Shown here piece after piece: positions 25,674-34,895 of a DNA stretch of 64,000 bases (positions are counted from its first letter, which is position 1; every line of letters begins with the position of its first letter). The notes beneath the pieces are model-generated. The model saw nothing but the letters and a program-made list of their open reading frames with translations. It was not told where the DNA came from and ran no database searches. The translations under genes were made by a program, and so were the position numbers. The DNA lies in contig JANQMU010000077.1 in assembly GCA_028279875.1 (NCBI GenBank), positions 1 to 64,000 of the forward strand, written 5' to 3'. This DNA is from Rhizobiaceae bacterium (GTDB lineage: Bacteria > Pseudomonadota > Alphaproteobacteria > Rhizobiales > Rhizobiaceae).

Positions 25674-26729
25674 ATGAAAACAACCTTCGTCTCATCCCAG
25701 GCCATACAGAACGCGATGCGATTGACCATCCAGCGCGCCCAGGCCGACATCGTCCAGGCGCAGACCGAAGTGGTCACCCGACGCCATGCCGATATTGGGC
25801 TGGAACTGGGCGCCAACACCACGCGCAACATTTCGCTGAACCGCGATGTACAGCGCATGAAGACGATCATTGACAGCAATGCGCTGGTGACCCACCGGAT
25901 TTCCTCGTCGCAAAATGCCCTGACCCAGATGGCCGACAGCGTGCAGCAGGTTGTCGATGTGCTGATCGGTGTTTCCGGCACCGACGAGCAGGGGCGGCTC
26001 GATATCACCCACGAAACCGTGCGCAGCGCGCTCGACGGATTCATCGCCGCCGCCAATACTTCCGCCAATGGCGAATATCTGTTCGCCGGCATCAACACCG
26101 ATATCAAGCCGCTGGCCGCCTATGACGATCCGGCCGGTTCGGCCGCCAAGGCCAGTTTCGATGCGGCGTTCCTGACCTATTTCGGTTTCGCCCAGAACGA
26201 TCCGCTGACATCAGGTATCACGCCGGCGCAAATGGATGATTTCCTGACCAACACGGTGGAACCGCTGATTCTGGGTGCCGGTTGGGATGCCGACTGGTCC
26301 GCCGCAGACAGCACCAACATGACCAGCCGCATCAACCGCAACGAAGTGGTCGACAGTTCGACCAGCATCAATTCTGACGGTGCGAAAAACATGGCGATGG
26401 CGTCGGTGATCGTGACCGAGATGCTCGCCCTGCCGCTCGCCAGCGAGACGCGCCAGCTTCTGGTCGACCGGGCCATCGACTATGCCGGATCGGCGGTGAC
26501 CGGAATCAATTTCCAGCGGGCGCAGCTGGGCGTGTCCGAGCAGCGCATCGCTCAGTCCAATGAGTCGCTTTCGGCGCAGATCGATCTCGTTTCCCTGCAT
26601 ATCGGCGAACTCGAGAATGTTGACGTCTATGAGACCTCGACCCGTTTGAACACGCTTCTGGCGCAGGTCCAGACCTCCTACACCCTGACCGCAAGGATCC
26701 AGCAGTTGAGTTTGACGAACTATCTGTAA
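25674..26729 (+). CDS. flgL: Hook-filament junction protein FlgL (HAP3)
   Basis: FlgL forms the second junction zone below the filament. The 351-residue protein is flagellin-like at both ends (IQRAQADIVQAQTEVVTRRH; LVSLHIGELENVDVYETSTR) and ends LTARIQQLSLTNYL. Its length and lack of the flagellin MTS start separate it from the three flagellins. It follows flgK by 4 bp, with flaF 44 bp downstream. Confidence 0.93.
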   Translation: MKTTFVSSQAIQNAMRLTIQRAQADIVQAQTEVVTRRHADIGLELGANTTRNISLNRDVQRMKTIIDSNALVTHRISSSQNALTQMADSVQQVVDVLIGVSGTDEQGRLDITHETVRSALDGFIAAANTSANGEYLFAGINTDIKPLAAYDDPAGSAAKASFDAAFLTYFGFAQNDPLTSGITPAQMDDFLTNTVEPLILGAGWDADWSAADSTNMTSRINRNEVVDSSTSINSDGAKNMAMASVIVTEMLALPLASETRQLLVDRAIDYAGSAVTGINFQRAQLGVSEQRIAQSNESLSAQIDLVSLHIGELENVDVYETSTRLNTLLAQVQTSYTLTARIQQLSLTNYL

Positions 26730-26773
26730 ATGACACGCAGAACGGAATAACCATGATGACGAAGGGCAGCTGA

Positions 26774-27121
26774 ATGTATCAGTTCTCATATGCGGAAGTG
26801 CAGCAAGATGCAGTTGCTGACTCCAAGGACCGTGAACGCCAGGTTCTCGACAAATCGATCAAGATGCTCGAAAGCGCGCGTGAGGCCGGCCCGCGCTCGC
26901 GCGAAGCGATTGAGGCCCTGTTTTTCGTCAACCGGGTCTGGGTCCGCTTCATCGAGGATCTGGGATCGCCTGAAAATGAGCTGGAGCAGGAACTGCGCGC
27001 CAACCTCATCTCGATCGGCATCTGGGTCCTTCGGGAAACCGAAAAGATACGGATTGGCGAGTCGGAGAACTTCGACGGGATCATCGATATCTCCTCGATC
27101 ATCCGGGATGGCCTGCAATGA
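26774..27121 (+). CDS. flaF: Flagellar biosynthesis regulator FlaF
   Basis: FlaF is a small cytoplasmic protein of alphaproteobacteria that promotes flagellin translation or secretion and opposes FlbT. The 115-residue product begins [20 protein letters not shown] and has the family motif [20 protein letters not shown]. It has no membrane or signal segment. It overlaps flbT by 4 bp, and the pair is always adjacent in this order. Confidence 0.94.
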   Translation: MYQFSYAEVQQDAVADSKDRERQVLDKSIKMLESAREAGPRSREAIEALFFVNRVWVRFIEDLGSPENELEQELRANLISIGIWVLRETEKIRIGESENFDGIIDISSIIRDGLQ

Positions 27122-27567
27122 AGAGCTCGCTGAGAATATCGCTGAAAACGGGCGAGAAGATCTTCATCAACGGCGCGGTGCTCAGGGTGGACCGCAAGGT
27201 CGGTCTCGAATTCCTCAACGACGTGACGTTTCTGCTGGAAAACCATGTGCTTCAGCCCGAGGAGGCGTCGACGCCCCTGCGCCAGCTCTATTTCATCGTT
27301 CAGATGATGCTGATCAATCCCGATGGTGCCGAGCAGGCGCAGGCCATGTTCCGCAAATCGGTCGTCATGCTTTTGAGCTGCTTCAAGAACGAGCAGATTT
27401 TGACCGATCTCAAACATATCGATGCGATGGTGACCGAGGGCCGCGTGTTCGAGGCGCTGAAGACCATCCGGACATTGTTCAAACTGGAAGACGACATCCT
27501 GAGCAAACGACAGGTGCCGGTGGAAACGCTGGAGACCATAACAAGGGAGATCGCACCATGGCGGTAG
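27118..27567 (+). CDS. flbT: Flagellin mRNA regulator FlbT
   Basis: FlbT is an RNA-acting regulator; in Caulobacter it associates with the flagellin leader and destabilises the message, and in some relatives it activates. The 149-residue protein ([40 protein letters not shown]) is full length for the family. Its presence makes the shared structured leader of the three flagellin genes (12664, 14071, 15390) a natural candidate target. It overlaps flaF upstream and flgD downstream. Confidence 0.94.
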   Translation: MKSSLRISLKTGEKIFINGAVLRVDRKVGLEFLNDVTFLLENHVLQPEEASTPLRQLYFIVQMMLINPDGAEQAQAMFRKSVVMLLSCFKNEQILTDLKHIDAMVTEGRVFEALKTIRTLFKLEDDILSKRQVPVETLETITREIAPWR

Positions 27568-27962
27568 ACCCCGTATCAAGTGCAACCAATACAGGCACGC
27601 AGTCGGCATCGGCCGCCGCGGCCGACAAGGCGACCCTCGACTACGATACGTTCCTGAAGCTTCTCGTGGCCGAGATGCAGAACCAGGATCCGACCGAACC
27701 GATGGATTCGACCGAATATATCTCGCAGCTTGCGTCCTTCTCCAATGTCGAACAGACGATCCAGACCAATGCCCGGCTGGAGGACCTGCTCAAATCATCA
27801 TCCATCGCCCAGGCCGGTTCGCTGATCGGCCGGTCGGTCTCGTCGGCTGACGGCTCCATCAACGGTGTCGTCAAGCAGGTCGAGATTTATGATGACGGCG
27901 TCGTCGCCATCCTGGAGGACGGTCAGAAGGTCGTCGTCAGCTCGGGCCTGACGGTGTCCTGA
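27558..27962 (+). CDS. flgD: Hook assembly scaffold FlgD (short form)
   Basis: FlgD caps the growing hook. The chosen start (ATG 27558, overlapping the flbT end by 10 bp) gives 134 residues; the much longer upstream reading of this frame runs through flaF and flbT and is rejected. The core motif is present ([40 protein letters not shown]), while the C-terminal fibronectin/tudor-like extension of enterobacterial FlgD is missing. This short form is normal for rhizobia. Confidence 0.92.
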   Translation: MAVDPVSSATNTGTQSASAAAADKATLDYDTFLKLLVAEMQNQDPTEPMDSTEYISQLASFSNVEQTIQTNARLEDLLKSSSIAQAGSLIGRSVSSADGSINGVVKQVEIYDDGVVAILEDGQKVVVSSGLTVS

Positions 27963-27964
27963 CC

Positions 27965-28231
27965 ATGAATGAAGCTGACGCCCTCGATATCGTCCAAAAG
28001 GCCATCTGGACAATCCTCATCGCCTCGGGACCATCGGTCTTCGTGGCGATGTTTGTCGGCGTCGGCATCGCCTTTTTGCAGGCGCTCACCCAGGTTCAGG
28101 AAATCACCCTGACATTCGTTCCCAAGATCGTCGCCATACTGGTCACCGTGGCCGTGTCGGCCCCCTTTGTCGGCGCCCAGATCTCGACATTCACCAACCT
28201 TGTCTTTTCGCGGATCGAGAGCGGTTTCTAG
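27965..28231 (+). CDS. fliQ: Flagellar export gate protein FliQ
   Basis: FliQ is the four-copy gate subunit wrapping FliP/FliR. The 88-residue product has two membrane helices separated by the conserved charged turn (TILIASGPSVFVAMFVGVGI; QALTQVQEITLTFVPKIVAI). It follows flgD by 2 bp. After it the operon is interrupted by a 111 bp spacer before flhA that holds a dispersed repeat. Confidence 0.95.
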   Translation: MNEADALDIVQKAIWTILIASGPSVFVAMFVGVGIAFLQALTQVQEITLTFVPKIVAILVTVAVSAPFVGAQISTFTNLVFSRIESGF

Positions 28232-28255
28232 AGCGGTTCGACGGACCTGCCATCC

Positions 28256-28287
28256 TCGCGCAAGCTTCGCGTCCTAATGTCTGCGCG
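28256..28287. repeat. Dispersed intergenic repeat (copy 2)
   Basis: This non-coding stretch (TCGCGCAAGCTTCGC at its start, ending TCTGCGCG) matches 16519-16550 at about 24 of 32 bases. It lies between fliQ and flhA, preceded by GAGCGGTT twice. It may belong to a small dispersed element family of the genome. Confidence 0.35.
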
Positions 28288-28342
28288 TCAGCCGGCATGC
28301 TGCCGGGCGGATCGAACTCCGGTTCCATGTGCAAGGTGATCT

Positions 28343-30430
28343 ATGGCGCAGACGCAGGCCATCGCGATTCCAACCCTCGAAGGCCGGGGCCGCGACGTCA
28401 CCTTCGCCATCGGCATCGTCATTATCCTGTCGATCCTGTTCCTGCCGATTCCGCCGTTCCTGATCGACATAGGGCTGGCCTTTTCCATCGCGTTTTCCGT
28501 GCTGATCCTGATGGTCGCGCTGTGGATCCAGAAGCCGCTCGACTTTTCGTCCTTTCCGACGATCCTGCTGATCGCCACCATGACGCGGCTGTCGCTGAAC
28601 ATCGCGACGACGCGCGTCATCCTCGCCGACGGGCATGAGGGATACACCGCCGCCGGTTATGTCATCGGCGGCTTTTCGCAACTGGTGATGTCGGGTGACT
28701 TTGTCATCGGCCTTATCGTTTTCCTGATCCTGGTGGTGGTCAATTTCATCGTCATCACCAAGGGCGCCACCCGCATTGCCGAGGTCGGCGCGCGCTTCAC
28801 GCTGGACGCCATTCCCGGCAAGCAGATGTCGATCGATGCCGATCTGTCGGCCGGCCTCATCGATGAAAAGACCGCCCAGGAGCGCCGCCGCGAACTGGAG
28901 GACGAGAGCTCGTTCTTCGGGTCGATGGACGGTGCGTCGAAATTCGTCCGCGGGGACGCCATCGCCGGCCTGATCATCACCGCCATCAACATCTTCGGCG
29001 GCATCATCATCGGCTACAGCCGCCACGGCATGGATATCGGCGAGGCGGCGGATGTCTTCACCAAACTGTCGGTCGGCGATGGCCTGGTCTCGCAGATCCC
29101 GGCGCTTATCGTGTCGCTGGCTGCCGGCCTGCTGGTGTCGCGGGGCGGCAATCTCGGCTCGACCGACAAGGCGGTCCTCGATCAGCTCAGCGGCTATCCC
29201 CGGGCGCTGTTCGTCGCCGCCGGGCTCATGGTGCTGCTCGCCGTCATTCCCGGCCTGCCGTTTTTCCCCTTCGTCGTCCTCGGCGGCGCCATGGCCTTTG
29301 CCGGCTGGTATATCCCCCGGCAGATCGCGCAGCGCGATCTGCTGGTCCGCCAGAACGAGGAGCAGAAACTGCTGGAAAGCCAGCAGCAGGAAAAGGACTC
29401 CGTCAAGAATGTGCTGCACACTGCCGAAATAGAGCTTTGCCTCGGCAAGCATGTTTCCGCCAAGCTTCTGGGCTCGCATCAGGAACTGGCGTTCCGGGTC
29501 GGCAAGATCAGAAAGAAATTTGCCCAGCAATACGGTTTCGTGGTTCCCGAAATCAAGGTTTCGGACGACTTCACTGTGCCGGACAAATCCTATCAGATAC
29601 GCATCCACGGCACGACGATCGCCGCCAATGAGCTGCGTGTCGGCGAGGTCATGGTCGTCACCGGCAATGGCCGCAAGCCAAGCATCCCGGGCGACGAAGT
29701 GCGCGAACCGGCCTTCGGCCTTCCGGCGGTTTCCATCGTTGAAAGCTTCACCGAAGATCTCAAGCGCGAAGGCTTTCAGCCGATCGACAATGTATCGGTC
29801 GTGCTCACCCATATGAGCGAGGTGATCCGCAACAACCTGCCGCAGCTTCTATCCTACAAGGACATGAAAGCACTGCTGGATCGGCTGGATCCGGAATATC
29901 GCAAGCTTGCCGACGAGATCTGCTCCAATCACATGACCTATTCGGGCCTGCAGGCGGTGCTCAAGCTTCTGCTGGCCGAACGGGTCTCGATCCGCAATCT
30001 CCATCTTATCCTGGAGGCGGTCGCCGAGCTCGCACCGCATCTTCGCAAGACGGAGCAGATCGTCGAACATGTCCGTATCCGCATGTCGCAGCAGATATGC
30101 GGTGATCTCACCGACAATGGCGTGCTGCGGGTCCTGCGCCTCGGCAATCGCTGGGATCTGGCGTTCCATCAGGCCCTGAAGCGGGATCCGAAGGGCGAGG
30201 TCGTCGAATTCGACATCGAACCGGCACTGCTTGAAGAGTTCAGCGAACAGGCGACCAAGGTGATCCGCGAACATCTTGACGCCGGTACGCGTTTCGTCCT
30301 GGTCACGGCTCCCGACGCACGCCCCTATGTGCGGATGATTATCGAGCGGCTGTTTGCGACGCTCCCGGTGATCTCCCATGTCGAGATCGCCAAGGGCGTC
30401 GAGATCAAGATTCTCGGATCCATCTCGTGA
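28343..30430 (+). CDS. flhA: Flagellar export gate protein FlhA
   Basis: FlhA is the large export-gate protein forming a nonameric cytoplasmic ring. The 695-residue product has about eight N-terminal membrane helices and the FHIPEP-family signature region ([40 protein letters not shown]). The C-terminal cytoplasmic domain spans about 360-695. Length and motifs are full. It overlaps fliR by 4 bp. Confidence 0.97.
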   Translation: MAQTQAIAIPTLEGRGRDVTFAIGIVIILSILFLPIPPFLIDIGLAFSIAFSVLILMVALWIQKPLDFSSFPTILLIATMTRLSLNIATTRVILADGHEGYTAAGYVIGGFSQLVMSGDFVIGLIVFLILVVVNFIVITKGATRIAEVGARFTLDAIPGKQMSIDADLSAGLIDEKTAQERRRELEDESSFFGSMDGASKFVRGDAIAGLIITAINIFGGIIIGYSRHGMDIGEAADVFTKLSVGDGLVSQIPALIVSLAAGLLVSRGGNLGSTDKAVLDQLSGYPRALFVAAGLMVLLAVIPGLPFFPFVVLGGAMAFAGWYIPRQIAQRDLLVRQNEEQKLLESQQQEKDSVKNVLHTAEIELCLGKHVSAKLLGSHQELAFRVGKIRKKFAQQYGFVVPEIKVSDDFTVPDKSYQIRIHGTTIAANELRVGEVMVVTGNGRKPSIPGDEVREPAFGLPAVSIVESFTEDLKREGFQPIDNVSVVLTHMSEVIRNNLPQLLSYKDMKALLDRLDPEYRKLADEICSNHMTYSGLQAVLKLLLAERVSIRNLHLILEAVAELAPHLRKTEQIVEHVRIRMSQQICGDLTDNGVLRVLRLGNRWDLAFHQALKRDPKGEVVEFDIEPALLEEFSEQATKVIREHLDAGTRFVLVTAPDARPYVRMIIERLFATLPVISHVEIAKGVEIKILGSIS

Positions 30431-31179
30431 TCACCGATCCGGAGGGAACGGTGCTGGCGCTGTTCGCCGCGTTCTGCCGCATCGGCGCCTGTTTCATGCT
30501 GATCCCGGGCATCGGCTCCTACCGTATCCCGCCGCAGATCCGGCTGTTTGTCGCCGTCGCCGCCTCCATCGCGCTGCTGCCGCTGATGTGGCCGTCCATC
30601 TATCCGAAGGTCGCCACCAGCGCCACCGGATATGTCGGTCTCGTTTTCGGGGAAATCCTGATCGGTTCCGTTTTCGGCCTGATCGCGCGTTTCTACACGC
30701 TGGCGCTGCAGTTCGCCGGCACGGCAATGGCGATGATGATCGGCTTCAACACCATGCCGGCGGCTGACATTGTCGAGCGGGAACAGCAGCCGCAACTCGC
30801 CACGCTGATCGGTTTTACCGGCCTTCTGATCCTGTTCATGCTGGATTTCCATCATCTGGTGATCGAGGCCCTGACGGCGTCCTATGATTTCATGCCCGTC
30901 GGCGGCGGCTTCGACCCGCAAAGGGCGCTGGTGACTCTGTCGGACACCCTGTCGGCGTCCTTCCTGATCATGCTACGGCTGATCAGCCCGTTCTTGGTCT
31001 ACGGGCTCACATTCAATCTGGCGGTTGGCATGGTCAACAAGCTGGCGCCGCAGATCCCGGTCTACTTCATCGCTCTGCCGTTCATCCTCACGGGCGGGCT
31101 GCTGCTGCTGTTTTTCGGGTCGAACGACTTCTTCCAGCAGTTTGCGGAGGGCTTTGTGCCGGTGTTCGATGGTCGCTGA
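30427..31179 (+). CDS. fliR: Flagellar export gate protein FliR
   Basis: FliR is the single-copy gate subunit completing FliP5Q4R1. The 250-residue hydrophobic protein has six predicted helices, with family segments [20 protein letters not shown] and [20 protein letters not shown]. It starts inside the flhA stop, and its stop overlaps the next small gene by 11 bp. flhB is not in the window and would be expected next to fliG beyond the left edge. Confidence 0.95.
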   Translation: MITDPEGTVLALFAAFCRIGACFMLIPGIGSYRIPPQIRLFVAVAASIALLPLMWPSIYPKVATSATGYVGLVFGEILIGSVFGLIARFYTLALQFAGTAMAMMIGFNTMPAADIVEREQQPQLATLIGFTGLLILFMLDFHHLVIEALTASYDFMPVGGGFDPQRALVTLSDTLSASFLIMLRLISPFLVYGLTFNLAVGMVNKLAPQIPVYFIALPFILTGGLLLLFFGSNDFFQQFAEGFVPVFDGR

Positions 31180-31570
31180 CGCGCGGGAAAAACGGATCGC
31201 AGGCCTGCGACGGCTGATGCGGCTGCAGCGCCAGCTTCAGCGGCTCGCCGAGGCCGATCTTGCCCATGCAATGCGCGAGCGTGAAGAGGTGCGGCAGGCG
31301 ATCGAGAATCTGGTCGATGCCATGAGTGGCATGTCGACGCCGCACAATCTGTTTCCTCACCTCTATGCATCCCGGCTCGGCAGCCTGAAGGCCCGCGACC
31401 AGGTTCTGGCGGGCCAGATCGAGCTTCACAAGACCCGGATCAATACCGAGCGGACCCGGGGCGACCGGGTCGGCGAGCGGCTGGACCGGGTCAATCTCGA
31501 CCGGCAGCGCCATGTCGATGACGAGACGCTGTTCGATCTGCTCGACGGGGTCATCAAGGACAATCGCTGA
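31169..31570 (+). CDS. Probable FliJ-like coiled-coil protein
   Basis: This 133-residue, highly charged, entirely helical protein (LRRLMRLQRQLQRLAEADLA; DQVLAGQIELHKTRINTERT) is encoded directly after fliR with an 11 bp overlap. FliJ is a short antiparallel coiled coil linking the FliI ring to FlhA; size, charge pattern and adjacency to flhA-fliR fit. The family lacks invariant residues, so this rests on architecture and context. The ATG at 31169 is chosen because the upstream reading of the frame lies inside fliR. Confidence 0.6.
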   Translation: MVADAREKRIAGLRRLMRLQRQLQRLAEADLAHAMREREEVRQAIENLVDAMSGMSTPHNLFPHLYASRLGSLKARDQVLAGQIELHKTRINTERTRGDRVGERLDRVNLDRQRHVDDETLFDLLDGVIKDNR

Positions 31571-31624
31571 ACGGCAGCGCTGCTCAAGCCTCCCGTAAGT
31601 TTCGGCAGGCATAGTGCCGGGCAT

Positions 31625-32092
31625 ATGTCACATTGGAGCAGGTTTGAGCCATTGGCCATTTCACCTCCCGGTGACCTTGTCCTGGATGTCGTCCGCGCTG
31701 CGGACCCGGCCAAAGTCAGGCAGGCGCACCGCAATCTCCTGGAAAAGGGCACGGCCGCTGCGCCGACGGCGTTCGATCTGGCTGCGCACCGGCCGGTTGG
31801 CGCCGATGTCGGCCTGGGCGATGCCGATTCGACACCGCAGACCTATCGTGAATTCGAGGCCCTGGTCCTCCAGACCTTCATCCAGTCAATGCTGCCGAAG
31901 GATGCCACGGCGATATTCGGTGAAGGCACGGCCGGCGACATGTGGAAGGGCATGATGGCCGAGCATCTCGGCCGTGTCATGGCCGATGGCGGTGGAGTCG
32001 GAATAGCCCGCCAGCTGGCGGAAGATGCGCAGCGCGCCGGGGCACCGTCGCAGCCGGCCGATTCCCTGACAGAACCCGCGCGGGAGGCGTAG
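31625..32092 (+). CDS. Rod-binding protein, FlgJ N-terminal domain only
   Basis: The 155-residue protein matches the rod-capping half of FlgJ: YREFEALVLQTFIQSMLPKD, then MWKGMMAEHLGRVMADGGG and GIARQL at about residues 75-130. The peptidoglycan hydrolase half of enterobacterial FlgJ is absent. The lytic transglycosylase at 21137 could supply that activity in trans, as described for SltF with Rhodobacter FlgJ. It lies 54 bp after the FliJ-like gene and 5 bp before the next one. Confidence 0.83.
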   Translation: MSHWSRFEPLAISPPGDLVLDVVRAADPAKVRQAHRNLLEKGTAAAPTAFDLAAHRPVGADVGLGDADSTPQTYREFEALVLQTFIQSMLPKDATAIFGEGTAGDMWKGMMAEHLGRVMADGGGVGIARQLAEDAQRAGAPSQPADSLTEPAREA

Positions 32093-32097
32093 CGACG

Positions 32098-32466
32098 ATG
32101 AGTGGTTTCAACAATGATGGCCGGATCAACCAGGTCCTTGGACGGCTGGATGCGATATTGGATGCCGAAAACAGCGCCCTTGGCACGGACCCGCAATTCG
32201 ATGTGGCGGCCTCCAATGTCAGCAAGAGCCGCTGCCTGTATGAACTCACCAAATTGACCACGCAGGTGCCGCCGGACGTGATCGCCCAGTCCCACGGAAA
32301 CGCGCTGCGCGCGCTGCATGGCAAGCTCGAGAAGAACAATATCAAGGTCAAGGCGCATCTGGAAGCGGTGCGCGAAGTGACCGAATTGTTGCGCGAGGCG
32401 GCCATCGACGCCGAGGCCGACGGAACCTATACGATGGAGCAGTTCTACCTGCCTGAAGCGGTATGA
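32098..32466 (+). CDS. Probable FlgN-like flagellar chaperone
   Basis: This 122-residue helical protein begins MSGFNNDGRINQVLGRLDAI and contains FDVAASNVSKSRCLYELTKL and HGKLEKNNIKVKAHLEAVRE. The pattern of two long helices, an NxxK-S-R-x-LYEL centre and a KNxxxLKAHLEAVREV-like end fits alphaproteobacterial FlgN-type chaperones for FlgK and FlgL. It is in an operon with the rod-binding protein and overlaps the next gene by 4 bp. The assignment is a pattern-level inference. Confidence 0.6.
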   Translation: MSGFNNDGRINQVLGRLDAILDAENSALGTDPQFDVAASNVSKSRCLYELTKLTTQVPPDVIAQSHGNALRALHGKLEKNNIKVKAHLEAVREVTELLREAAIDAEADGTYTMEQFYLPEAV

Positions 32467-32966
32467 TCAAACTGGTGATCTCAGGATTGTGGATCGGCGC
32501 GGTGACGCTGGCGTCGGTCTATTTCTCGCTGCAGAGTTCCTCGCCCAAGCCCGAAACCGGCGAACAGACAGATTTCTTCGGGGGCCTCGACTATGTGCGC
32601 AGTGACCTGCTGTCGATTCCCGCCTTTTCCGAAGGCAGGGTGCAGGGCTACTTCATCACCCGGCTGGTCTACACCGCGGATCAGGACGTACTGCGAACCC
32701 TGACCCTGCCGCCCCATGTGCTGATTACCGATGAACTCTACTCGCTGCTGATCGGCAATTCGGTGATCGAGTTTACCAATATGGAGCGGTTCGACATGGA
32801 TGCCTTCCGGGTCACCGTTCGCGACCGGTTAAACGAACGCCTGGGCAAGAAGGTCTTTCACGAGGTGCTGGTCGAGCAGCTCGAATTCCTGACCAAGGAC
32901 GAGATCCGCAACAATGCGGCCAAACGGCGGCTTCCGCCCGTGCAGCCTCTGGCGCCTTCAAACTGA
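32463..32966 (+). CDS. Second FliL-like membrane protein
   Basis: The 167-residue product has one N-terminal membrane helix (IKLVISGLWIGAVTLASVYF) and a periplasmic domain. Its second half reads like FliL: LPPHVLITDELYSLLIGNSV, then FRVTVRDRLNERLGKKVFHE and VLVEQLEFLTKDEI. Canonical FliL is encoded at 11233, so this would be a paralogue-like stator- or ring-associated protein. It is the last gene of the flagellar locus, overlapping the FlgN-like gene by 4 bp. No name is established that I can assign. Confidence 0.65.
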   Translation: MIKLVISGLWIGAVTLASVYFSLQSSSPKPETGEQTDFFGGLDYVRSDLLSIPAFSEGRVQGYFITRLVYTADQDVLRTLTLPPHVLITDELYSLLIGNSVIEFTNMERFDMDAFRVTVRDRLNERLGKKVFHEVLVEQLEFLTKDEIRNNAAKRRLPPVQPLAPSN

Positions 32967-33120
32967 GACGCTCCTTATCGCGGCGATGAAGATATTGGCG
33001 ACGGACCGGACCTGTCTCGCCAAAACAGTCGCACTTTTTTGAGGTTCATCCGTCTACTTTGCGGCGGAAACGCTGACGATATTTCTAGCGGATTGAGGTG
33101 CAAAGCGGTATAACCGACCC

Positions 33121-33342
33121 ATGAGCCGGATCGATGCGATTGATATCTCCAACGTAGAATTCTCCTCAACGGTGTTTCCCACCGATGAGGATATGAAGCT
33201 TTGGGAGTCCCTCAGCCCGGCAGAACAACGCGCAGCGATCATGCGTGATGTGAAACAAGGCCTCGAAGGGCCGCCCGCTTCAAAAGCCAGCAAAGCCGAG
33301 ATCATGGGCGAAGTGCTGGACGAATTGAAGCATGGAATATGA
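33121..33342 (+). CDS. Putative antitoxin of a ParDE-type pair
   Basis: This 73-residue protein is encoded just before a RelE/ParE-like toxin, with an 11 bp overlap. The C-terminal part (IMGEVLDELKHGI, preceded by KASKAEI) is short and basic/helical, as in antitoxin tails that wrap the toxin. The N-terminal part (VFPTDEDMKLWESLSPAEQR) does not show an obvious ribbon-helix-helix. Function is inferred from the pairing; the operon would be autoregulated. Confidence 0.7.
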   Translation: MSRIDAIDISNVEFSSTVFPTDEDMKLWESLSPAEQRAAIMRDVKQGLEGPPASKASKAEIMGEVLDELKHGI

Positions 33343-33625
33343 ATTGTCGGAACTGGCGCGTTCCAATATCAAAGACATAGCCAGGTACACGGTTCGGTAT
33401 TTTGGTCAGGAACAAGCTGACGAATACCTCGACGGACTTTTTTACAGCTTTGATCTTTTGACGGATAATCCCGAAATGGGGCGCGCTGTCCAAAGCGAAA
33501 TCAGTGGAAACCTGCGGCGTTTCACTTACCGTTCCCACTACGTTGTCTATGAGATCCGCGACAAAGTCATTCGTATTGCGACCATCCGCAACACAAAGCA
33601 AAAACTGCCGGAAGAATGGCGTTAG
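33332..33625 (+). CDS. RelE/ParE family toxin
   Basis: This 97-residue type II toxin has the ParE pattern: two N-terminal helices (LSELARSNIKDIARYTVRYF, GQEQADEYLDGLFYSFDLLT), the DNPEMGR turn, the basic beta stretch RRFTYRSHYVVYEI, and a final RIATIRNTKQKLPEEW. ParE toxins poison DNA gyrase and RelE toxins cleave mRNA; the helix lengths and the NPEMGR/RxFxYxSHYVVYE motif favour ParE. It is downstream of and overlaps the antitoxin gene. Confidence 0.82.
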   Translation: MEYELSELARSNIKDIARYTVRYFGQEQADEYLDGLFYSFDLLTDNPEMGRAVQSEISGNLRRFTYRSHYVVYEIRDKVIRIATIRNTKQKLPEEWR

Positions 33626-33698
33626 AACGTTTCGGCATGCCGTCCGAGAGGGCATATGACATCTCGTCGAAAACGCCTTCTTCAGACTCAAACAATGG

Positions 33699-33715
33699 CG
33701 TGCCATCGTGGCACG
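33699..33715. terminator. Candidate hairpin between convergent toxin and GT2 genes
   Basis: CGTGCCA and TGGCACG form a perfect 7-bp stem with a 3-nt loop, 74 bp after the toxin gene and 89 bp after the leftward GT2 gene. On the minus strand it is followed by a TTGTTTG stretch. It could act as a weak bidirectional terminator. Confidence 0.35.
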
Positions 33716-33803
33716 ATACGCAAAACAACCGCTTCATTCCTCGCTGAGCGTCACATCACCGCAACCATGTTGTGGCCACGTCAACTTGCCACAGCCCGAT
33801 ACT

Positions 33804-34796
33804 CTAATTGTTTTCCGGTTGTCTGTATTGCTCGTTGATCCGGCCGAATTCCGCCATCAGCCGCCCGATGGCGACGTGCACGAAATAGCTGCCGATCACG
33901 GCGGAGCCGGTTTTGAGCCACAGCCGCGCGGCCCGCGCCGGCGACAGGGCAAGCAGGGCAAGGGACTTGGCGACAACGCGCACATGTCCAGGAAGACCTG
34001 GGCGTTCGCGCTTTTCGATCAACGCCGAGATCGCACCTTCCCGCTGGCTTCGGGCAGACAGCCAGGCGGTGGTGGTCCGGCGTTCCGGCACTCTTTCGAA
34101 GACCGGAGCCTCCGCGCACCAGGCAAACCGGAACCCCTGCCTTCGGGCGCGGCTATAGAAATCCGAATCACCACCGCCGATGAAGTTGAAAAGCGGATCC
34201 AGAAACGGCTCCGGCATAGCGTCGAGAACATTACGGCCGATCAGCGCGTTCCCCGATGAATAGAGGATCGGAACGCGGCCGGATACGCCATAGGCCGGCA
34301 TGAAGATCGGATGGCGGGCCCAGTGCTCGAGGCGCGCGTCTTCAAAGACCGGCACCTGCGGCGCGCCGACCATGTCGGCGGCGAAATCGGACTTTGCCCG
34401 CACCAGATTCTCCAGCCAGGTCTCGTCCGCCCGCTCATCATCATCGATGACCGCGATTGCCTCGAGGTTCGCAAACATGCGCAGCGTCACGTGCCATCCG
34501 GCATTGTAGGCGTGGCAGTTTCCGCGCTGATGGGCAATGACCACCAGGCCGGGGACCCTCTGCTCCTCGAAGAAGATCTGCGCGGTCTTTGCACCTTCCA
34601 GGTGCTCGGCGTCGTTTTCCATGACGACGATGGCAAAGGGCTCGGAAAAACTCTGCCGGGTCAGCGAGAAAAGCGTCTCGAGCAACTGTTCAGGCCGGCG
34701 AAACGTCGGCAGGGTGACCGCGTGGGTGATGCCTTCCGGCGCGAGCGCCGGAGACTGGTAATGCACGGAGACGTCAGGGCGGCCGGTCTTTGTCAT
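33804..34796 (-). CDS. Glycosyltransferase family 2
   Basis: This 330-residue cytoplasmic GT-A-fold transferase probably adds a sugar to a lipid-linked polysaccharide. It has the N-terminal nucleotide-sugar segment (HAVTLPTFRRPEQLLETLFS), the metal-binding stretch IAVIDDDERADETWLENLV (about residues 113-131) and an acceptor region (FNFIGGGDSDFYSRARRQGF). No strong membrane helices are present, though the C-terminal 50 residues are hydrophobic. It is divergent from the GT4 gene at 34896 across about 100 bp. Confidence 0.88.
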   Translation of the reverse strand: MTKTGRPDVSVHYQSPALAPEGITHAVTLPTFRRPEQLLETLFSLTRQSFSEPFAIVVMENDAEHLEGAKTAQIFFEEQRVPGLVVIAHQRGNCHAYNAGWHVTLRMFANLEAIAVIDDDERADETWLENLVRAKSDFAADMVGAPQVPVFEDARLEHWARHPIFMPAYGVSGRVPILYSSGNALIGRNVLDAMPEPFLDPLFNFIGGGDSDFYSRARRQGFRFAWCAEAPVFERVPERRTTTAWLSARSQREGAISALIEKRERPGLPGHVRVVAKSLALLALSPARAARLWLKTGSAVIGSYFVHVAIGRLMAEFGRINEQYRQPENN

Positions 34797-34895
34797 TGAT
34801 ACAGCCTAACATCCTTTGGTGAATTATGGCTGAATACGGTGCATTCATCATTTCCTGATAAGACTGGCGCGCCACGCCGAATGAAGAGCTGACGA

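Noticed and set aside
26790..27557. Long in-frame extension of flgD running through flaF and flbT
   Set aside because: The extension overlaps two well-conserved genes in another frame and its product has no family character; the FlgD core starts at 27558.
28274..29812. 512-codon open frame on the minus strand opposite flhA
   Set aside because: It is an antisense shadow of FlhA: rich in Asp/His/Arg/Gly as expected from GC-rich complement, with no domain.
32967..33120. Possible terminator after the flagellar locus (run of six T near 33036)
   Set aside because: The sequence before the T-run forms at best a 5-bp stem with a 15-nt loop, too weak to call.
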